NCBI GenBank assembly: GCA_009377475.1
Contig: WHTY01000022.1
Coordinates: 1 to 52,833, forward strand
DNA: 52,833 nucleotides
From: Actinophytocola sp.
Lineage (GTDB): Bacteria > Actinomycetota > Actinomycetes > Mycobacteriales > Pseudonocardiaceae
Direction of reading: 5' to 3'
Every line of letters starts with the position of its first letter. Positions within the stretch are counted from its first letter, which is position 1. Shown one piece after another: positions 50,507 through 52,833 of this stretch. The notes beneath the pieces are model-generated. The model was not told the origin of the DNA, searched no databases, and saw nothing but the letters and a program-made list of their open reading frames with translations. The translations under genes and the position numbers were made by a program.

Positions 50507-52207
50507 TCAGTCCCTCGCGGGTTGGTCGAGCACGCTGATGACCGGCCCCAGCGCGACCTGGCCGAGCCCGCAGATGGACGACTTGCGCATCACCACTTCC
50601 AGCTCACGAAGCCGGTCCTGGCGCGACTCGTCCAGCTCGCCACCGTTGCTCAGCGCGTCGGCGAGTAGGTCGTGCGCCTTGGTGGAGCCCGCCCGGCAGG
50701 GCACGCACTTGCCGCACGACTCGTTGCGGAAGAACCGCAGCACGTTCGTCGCGGCGGCGAGGGTGTTGGTGCCCTGCTTGAGCACCACCATCGCGCCGGA
50801 CCCCAGCATCGACCCGGCATCGGCGAGGGTGCCGAAGTCGAGCGGGGTGTCCAGATGCTCCGGGCCGATGAAGTTCGACGACGCCCCGCCCGGCTGCACC
50901 GCGCCGAGCTCCGCGCCGCCCGCGACCCCGCCAGCGAGGTCGATCAGTTCACCGACGGTGGTGCCCATCGGCACGCAGTACACCCCCGGCCGCGCGATGT
51001 GCCCGGATACGGCGAAGAACTTCAGCCCGGTGGACTCGCCCCTGCCCTGTTCCTGCCACCATGCGTCGCCGCGCGCGACGATGATCGGCACGTGGGCGAA
51101 GGTCTCGACCGAGTTCATCAGCGTCGGCCTGCCCCACAGGCCGAAGTTGCCGGGGAACGGCGGCTTGTTGCGCGGCTCGCCGCGATGGCCCTCCATGCAC
51201 TCGATCAGCGCGGTCTCCTCGCCGAGGATGTACCCGCCGGGGGAGGTGAAGATCTCCAGCGAAAGCCGTTTGCCGCTGCCGAGCACGTCGTCGCCCAGCA
51301 GTCCGAGCTGATGCAGGTTCGCGATCTCCGCTTCGAGGACGGCTTCCTCCGGGCCGTACTCGTGGCGGATGAACACCCAGCCCTGTTCGGCGCCGATGGC
51401 CACCATCCCCATCAGCATGCCCTCCAGCACCAGGTGGGGTTGCTCGGCCAGCAGCTGACGGTCCTTGAACGTGCCCGGCTCGGACTCGTCCGCGTTGCAG
51501 ATCACGTACTTGATCGGACCTTCCGCGGCCCGGGTCAGCTCCCACTTCTTGCCGGTCGGAAATCCCGCGCCGCCCATGCCGCGCAGGCCGGAGCGTTGCA
51601 GCGTCGCGATGACATCCTCTGCGGTGACCTCGCCAGCCAGCAGCGCCCGCAACGACGCGTAGCGCTGCTCGCCGTCGCGGTACGGGTCGTTCGGCCAGTC
51701 GCCGTCGGGGCGGTAGGACATCAGGGAGGACACCGTGCCGAGGTCCGTGCCGCCGTTCGTGGTGGCCTTTGTGCTGACACTGACCAGCTCGGGCACCTCG
51801 GACGTCCGGCAGGGTCGGTCGTTGACGGTCGCGGCGGGCGCGATGTCGCAGCGGCCGGGACAGGAGATCTCGGTGACCTCGACGTCGTCATCCCCGGCGT
51901 AGGCGTCGCGGACGGCGGCGCTCCGCGCGTCCGATCCGCCGAGCCAGCAGGTCAGGTCGTGGCACAGGCCGACGGTGACGGTGGCGGGCGGCTCAGTGCG
52001 GAAGTGCGGGTAGAACGAGACCAGCCCCTCGATCTCGTAGAGCGGCCGCCGCCGGTGCCGGGACAACGCCTCCAGCTCCTCACGCGGCAGCCAGCCATGT
52101 TGCCGCTGGATCGCCATGAGATCCCCGATCAGGCTGGGACCGGGGAACTTCCCTGCCCGAGCCTCGACTCCGGGAACCCAGCGCCGCTGGTGGGTCTCGG
52201 CGGTCAT
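50507..52207 (-). CDS. NAD-linked formate dehydrogenase beta subunit (NuoE-NuoF fusion)
   Basis: The 566-residue protein has an N-terminal NuoE-like 2Fe-2S part (about 20-140, cysteines in CHDLTC and CPGRCD) and a NuoF-like part (about 170-560). The latter has the NADH site RGMGGAGFPTGKKWEL, an FMN site (CNADESEPGTFKDR) and a 4Fe-4S site (SCGKCVPCRAGSTK with a later ICGLGQ Cys). It passes electrons from the alpha subunit to NAD. ATG 52207 overlaps the alpha-subunit stop (ATGA). The E-F fusion is known in NAD-dependent formate dehydrogenases and hydrogenases. Confidence 0.9.
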   Translation of the reverse strand: MTAETHQRRWVPGVEARAGKFPGPSLIGDLMAIQRQHGWLPREELEALSRHRRRPLYEIEGLVSFYPHFRTEPPATVTVGLCHDLTCWLGGSDARSAAVRDAYAGDDDVEVTEISCPGRCDIAPAATVNDRPCRTSEVPELVSVSTKATTNGGTDLGTVSSLMSYRPDGDWPNDPYRDGEQRYASLRALLAGEVTAEDVIATLQRSGLRGMGGAGFPTGKKWELTRAAEGPIKYVICNADESEPGTFKDRQLLAEQPHLVLEGMLMGMVAIGAEQGWVFIRHEYGPEEAVLEAEIANLHQLGLLGDDVLGSGKRLSLEIFTSPGGYILGEETALIECMEGHRGEPRNKPPFPGNFGLWGRPTLMNSVETFAHVPIIVARGDAWWQEQGRGESTGLKFFAVSGHIARPGVYCVPMGTTVGELIDLAGGVAGGAELGAVQPGGASSNFIGPEHLDTPLDFGTLADAGSMLGSGAMVVLKQGTNTLAAATNVLRFFRNESCGKCVPCRAGSTKAHDLLADALSNGGELDESRQDRLRELEVVMRKSSICGLGQVALGPVISVLDQPARD

Positions 52208-52833
52208 GACGCGCTCCTTCCGGCTGGGCTGATGCGTACCGCGCAGAACTTGAACTCGGGGATCTTGCCGACCGGGTCGATCTCATCGATGGTCAGCAGG
52301 TTCGCCGCCGCCTCCCGGAAGTGGAACGGAATGAAGATGTTTCCCCGTGACTCCCGGTGCGACAGCGTGACGTGCAGGGTGATCTCGCCGCGCCGGGAGG
52401 CGACCGTGGCGAGGTCGCCGTCGGCGAGCCCGAGTTCGGCGGCGTCGTCCGGATTGACGTACACCTCCGCTTGCGGGGCGATGGCGTCCAGCGCGTACGA
52501 GCGGCGGGTCATCGACCCGGTGTGCCAGTGCTGCAACAGGCGACCGGTGTTGAGCACGAACGGGTACTCGGCGTCGGGCAGCTCCTTGGCGGGCAGCCAC
52601 TCGGCAGGGACGAGATGAGCCAGCCCGTCCGCGGTGTTGAACCGGTCGTCGAACAGCACCACCGTGCCGTCGCTGAGCTCGGGATCGGGATTCGGGTAGA
52701 GCTTGCCGTACGAGCCGAGGTTGTCGTAGGTGAGGTTGGTGTAGTCCGGCATCAGCGGCACCATCTCCTCGAAGACGTCGGCGGGGGAGTGGTAGTCCCA
52801 GTCGAGCCCGAGCCGCCGCGCCAGGTCCTGCAC
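52204..52833 (-). CDS. fdhF: Formate dehydrogenase alpha subunit, C-terminal part (window edge)
   Basis: Only the last 209 residues are seen; the 5' part lies beyond the right end. It shows a molybdopterin oxidoreductase C-terminal domain: YPFVLNTGRLLQHWHTGSMT, PQAEVYVNPDDAAELGLADG and RGNIFIPFHFREAAANLLTI, typical of cytoplasmic formate dehydrogenases. The catalytic Cys/Sec and Fe-S sites are outside the window. Overlap with the NuoE-F gene shows it is the first gene of the visible operon. Confidence 0.9.
   Translation of the reverse strand: MQDLARRLGLDWDYHSPADVFEEMVPLMPDYTNLTYDNLGSYGKLYPNPDPELSDGTVVLFDDRFNTADGLAHLVPAEWLPAKELPDAEYPFVLNTGRLLQHWHTGSMTRRSYALDAIAPQAEVYVNPDDAAELGLADGDLATVASRRGEITLHVTLSHRESRGNIFIPFHFREAAANLLTIDEIDPVGKIPEFKFCAVRISPAGRSAS

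Noticed and set aside
50672..52618. A 648-residue plus-strand frame across the formate dehydrogenase genes
   Set aside because: It is antisense to genes with complete cofactor motifs and shows no domain of its own.

Overview
The window is high-GC DNA with actinobacterial features: Tat substrates, F420-dependent enzymes, an ECF42-type sigma factor, a DUF222/HNH gene, many GTG starts and probable leaderless promoters. Gene content suggests a Pseudonocardiaceae-like actinomycete. That placement is inferred from gene families only, because no rRNA or marker gene is present.

Positions 1-11864 look like an integrated actinomycete integrative and conjugative element (AICE). A tyrosine integrase, excisionase, RepSA-type rolling-circle initiator, FtsK/TraB-like translocase and small membrane proteins run on the minus strand. 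A regulatory and accessory block follows: an HTH/phospholipase-D-fold protein, a Nudix hydrolase, an HD hydrolase, an XRE-GntR fusion, an XRE regulator and small hypotheticals. The right end is the 3' part of a tRNA-Asn gene, which is the expected attachment site. The integrase has lost its C-terminal catalytic part at the left end, so the element is probably trapped.

Positions 11900-19970 hold chromosomal genes, several with single-base frameshifts (a Tat-exported protein, a vanadium-haloperoxidase-like protein, a SWIM-type protein). They also hold a DGPF/YciI pair with its ECF42 sigma factor and a lipoate-ligase-like gene. From 20 to 28 kb lie transporters: an MFS protein, then two divergent sodium:solute symporters, each with its own small membrane partner. 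The second leads into a LytS/LytR-type two-component system.

Positions 28.2-32 kb carry a LegB/LegC-like pair (4,6-dehydratase and aminotransferase) divergent from a glutamate-1-semialdehyde-aminomutase-like enzyme. From 32 to 36.4 kb an IclR regulator faces a catabolic operon: acylating acetaldehyde dehydrogenase, 4-hydroxy-2-oxovalerate aldolase and two F420-type enzymes. Then come a secreted three-repeat protein, a DUF222/HNH protein, a membrane class III adenylate cyclase coupled to a Crp-like regulator, and a frameshifted XRE regulator facing an SDR. These are followed by a MetP/MetS-type transporter, an aldo-keto reductase and a VapBC module. The right end (47.3-52.8 kb, minus strand) is a molybdenum-dependent, NAD-linked formate dehydrogenase operon with two moeA genes, one fused to a periplasmic-binding-like domain. 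The alpha subunit runs off the window.

The most unusual structural signals are 21-bp-period tandem repeats. They fill two convergent intergenic gaps, and a closely related repeat lies inside the lipoate-ligase reading frame as three heptads. Also notable are an 18-bp perfect inverted repeat in front of the DGPF genes and a recurrent TANNNT box 6-8 bases before start codons.
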